Below are positions 15,218 to 16,425 of a stretch of DNA of 16,425 nt, piece after piece. The notes beneath the pieces were generated by a model. That model made no database searches, had not been told where the DNA came from, and worked only from the letters and a program-made list of their open reading frames with translations. Each line of letters opens with the position of its first letter. Positions within the stretch are counted from its first letter, which is position 1. The position numbers were made by a program, and so were the translations under genes. The stretch is from JAGNNV01 sp039932395 (GTDB lineage: Bacteria; Acidobacteriota; Vicinamibacteria; Fen-336; JAGNNV01): positions 1 through 16,425 of the forward strand of contig JBDTQB010000076.1 in NCBI GenBank assembly GCA_039932395.1, read 5' to 3'.

Positions 15218-15448
15218 TTAGCCATCGCCGTCTATGGTCCCGCCTGGGCTGTCCATGACACCGCCCGCGTTCCCGTCGCCCCCAAGCGTGTCCGACGACC
15301 CGTCCGCGCCAGAGCCCGGAAGTGGACCGTCACCCGGGCTTAACGAACCTCCGCCCATCAAAGGCATCAGAGGGAAATTTCCGTCGCGGCTTGTGAGGTC
15401 GACTCCCTCTCCCACGGTCGGATCAGTGAAGGGCTTCTTTTCGTTCAT
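15218..15448 (-). CDS. Gly/Asp/Ser-rich small peptide, candidate RiPP precursor
   Basis: This is a 76-residue product. The ATG at 15448 lies 24 nt after the preceding stop, with a modest AGG site 8 nt upstream. All basic residues are in the first 21 (Lys4, Lys5, Arg21). Residues 31-76 contain 17 Gly and 7 Asp, with Ser, Pro and Thr, and no Lys, Arg, Cys, His, Trp or Tyr. Asp40, 49, 58, 66 and 75 recur at spacings of 9, 9, 8 and 9, often as DG. There is a GGG at 32-34 preceded by hydrophobic residues (FPLMPLM), which could mark a leader/core boundary. It has no signal peptide. Lying just upstream of kinase, radical SAM, PqqD and oxygenase genes, it is the only small peptide gene in the operon and the obvious substrate. 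I know of no named family for it. Confidence 0.75.
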   Translation of the reverse strand: MNEKKPFTDPTVGEGVDLTSRDGNFPLMPLMGGGSLSPGDGPLPGSGADGSSDTLGGDGNAGGVMDSPGGTIDGDG

Positions 15449-15472
15449 CTTGAATACCTGGTTTCGATGCTT

Positions 15473-16273
15473 TTACGCGGAAGGGTCGAGAAAAAATTGT
15501 AGAGGGCGCTCTTCAGCGGTGGCGATATTGCGTCGCACAACCAGTCCCGAGCCCGGGCCGAGTATACCGGGCAATTCGGAGGGCAAAGCCGCGTAGATAA
15601 AAAGCGACGGCACCTCGGGCGCCTCAGAGACGTGCATGTCGAAGCGCACACCGTAGGCCTGCGCGATCTGAAACAACACGCTCCCCAATCCCTGTTCGCG
15701 CGCTCGCACGGTCACCCGTCCGCCATTCTCCTTGGACACTCGTAGGAACGGGCCTTTCGGATCCGCGGGGGTGGGGGAAGGCGAGGGCGACGGGCGGGCC
15801 TTCGGCTCTTGAATCGCGGTGGGATCCTGCCGGTCGTCGACGAGATCCTCGTCGGTATTGCCTTCGACCAGCATGCCGGAAGGAGCAGGGTCACCCGCAG
15901 CTTCCGCCGAGAGATCCGCTCCCAAGTGAATGGCTACGAGTTTGGGCTCGCCGCCCCACGGCTCCCGCGTATCCACGAGCGGACCCGGCGTGAGCTGAAG
16001 CAGCAGCTCGGCTAGGGACACATTCTTTAAAGGACGGAACGTGACACGAGACTTCGCCAGTTCAGGAGTCACGTTCACCGGGACCTTGAGGATCTCCGAC
16101 AGCCGCTTGGCGATCACGACGACTTGAGTGCCGGCGGCACGAGCGAAAACGACCCGACCATTCTCGATGGTCAGATCGAAGGAGGGAGGGGCGGATTGCT
16201 GCGAGAGGACGGCCGGGGCGGGCGAAGCCCCCTGGCCCGCGATGAGAAACACTGTCAGAGCGAAGGGGATCAT
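15473..16273 (-). CDS. Exported protein with two STN-like (secretin/TonB short N-terminal) domains
   Basis: This is a 266-residue protein from the ATG at 16273, 11 nt after the stop of the upstream gene, with only a weak GGA ribosome site. A short hydrophobic N-terminus (IPFALTVFLIAGQG) suggests a signal peptide, though it lacks basic residues. Residues 50-116 (VVVIAKRLSEILKVPVNVTP, then VTFRPLKNVSLAELLLQL) show the beta-alpha-beta pattern of STN domains. A second, more divergent copy may lie at 184-255 (GRVTVRAREQGLGSVLFQIA, then VRFDMHV). An acidic stretch and a Pro-Ser linker (PSPSPSPTPADP, 161-172) separate them. STN domains occur at the periplasmic end of secretins and TonB receptors, but no barrel or secretin core is present. 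A periplasmic binding or signalling role is inferred. It is the gene directly upstream of the candidate peptide. Confidence 0.75.
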   Translation of the reverse strand: MIPFALTVFLIAGQGASPAPAVLSQQSAPPSFDLTIENGRVVFARAAGTQVVVIAKRLSEILKVPVNVTPELAKSRVTFRPLKNVSLAELLLQLTPGPLVDTREPWGGEPKLVAIHLGADLSAEAAGDPAPSGMLVEGNTDEDLVDDRQDPTAIQEPKARPSPSPSPTPADPKGPFLRVSKENGGRVTVRAREQGLGSVLFQIAQAYGVRFDMHVSEAPEVPSLFIYAALPSELPGILGPGSGLVVRRNIATAEERPLQFFLDPSA

Positions 16274-16284
16274 TTAACGCGATC

Positions 16285-16425
16285 CTACTTCGCCTCGCCG
16301 GAGAGGAAGTAGCTGTAGCTGCCGGCCTGGGTGTACTCCATGGCGACGTTGATGTAGACGGCGGAACCATTCGCGAGCGTTCCGCCGGGCAGAGTCACCC
16401 TCACGCTCGCGTTGTATCCGCCCTT
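16285..16425 (-). CDS. C-terminal end of a third protein with the shared C-terminal domain (truncated by window edge)
   Basis: The - strand frame is open from the window edge to a TAG at 16285-16287, giving 46 residues. They start KGGYNAS, continue VTLPGGTLANGSAVYINVAM and end YSYFLSGEAK. These align with the ends of the 530- and 1385-residue proteins, including the LPGGTLANG block and the EAK end. The rest of the gene lies beyond the window. Its stop is 11 nt from the start of the STN-domain gene on the same strand, so it probably belongs to the operon that continues into the peptide-modification genes. Confidence 0.85.
   Translation of the reverse strand, partial: KGGYNASVRVTLPGGTLANGSAVYINVAMEYTQAGSYSYFLSGEAK

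Noticed and set aside
11760..15448. Lasso-peptide cluster or PQQ biosynthesis
   Set aside because: There is no asparagine-synthetase-like or transglutaminase-like gene and no pqqA/B/C/E set. The PqqD and HprK-like genes alone do not define either system.

Overview
The window is about 16.4 kb of GC-rich bacterial DNA, densely coded, with no rRNA, tRNA, IS element or CRISPR array that I can see. Exported proteins with signal peptides, lamin-tail, VCBS/cadherin-like and parallel beta-helix modules, and secretin/TonB short N-terminal (STN) domains point to a diderm environmental bacterium. Acidobacteriota or a similar deep-branching phylum is my best guess, from the style of the surface proteins only, and it is not certain.

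Layout from left to right. (1) 1-92 (+) is the 3' end of an unidentified gene, followed by a hairpin terminator that serves both strands. (2) 158-4315 (-) encodes a 1385-residue exported multidomain protein. (3) From a divergent spacer, a + strand group runs 4474-11699: a small exported protein, a 530-residue exported lamin-tail protein whose last 356 residues are paralogous to those of the 1385-residue protein, and a 1651-residue repeat plus beta-helix surface protein. (4) A convergent - strand operon covers 16425 to 11760. In transcription order it holds the 3' end of a third protein with the same C-terminal domain, an exported double-STN-domain protein, a 76-residue Gly/Asp/Ser-rich peptide, an HprK-like kinase, a radical SAM protein with four further C-terminal cysteines, a PqqD-type peptide chaperone, and a JmjC/cupin Fe(II)/2-oxoglutarate oxygenase.

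The most interesting content is region 4. Kinase, radical SAM, PqqD and oxygenase genes are joined by overlaps or gaps of 2 nt, and lie 21 nt downstream of a short peptide gene. Together they look like a pathway for a ribosomally made, post-translationally modified peptide (RiPP). The peptide has a charged N-terminal part and a C-terminal part without Lys, Arg, Cys, His, Trp or Tyr. That C-terminal part has aspartates at about nine-residue spacing, so it resembles a repeated substrate for side-chain chemistry. No asparagine synthetase or transglutaminase homologue is present, so it is not an ordinary lasso-peptide cluster despite the HprK-like kinase. No peptidase or ABC exporter gene lies within the window.

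A second thread is the C-terminal domain shared by three proteins here. All end in a near-identical tail of aromatic residues followed by S-[AG]-E-A-K. This may be an uncharacterised sorting or anchoring domain. One copy is encoded 11 nt upstream of the STN-domain gene that leads into the RiPP-like genes, so surface display and peptide modification may be linked.
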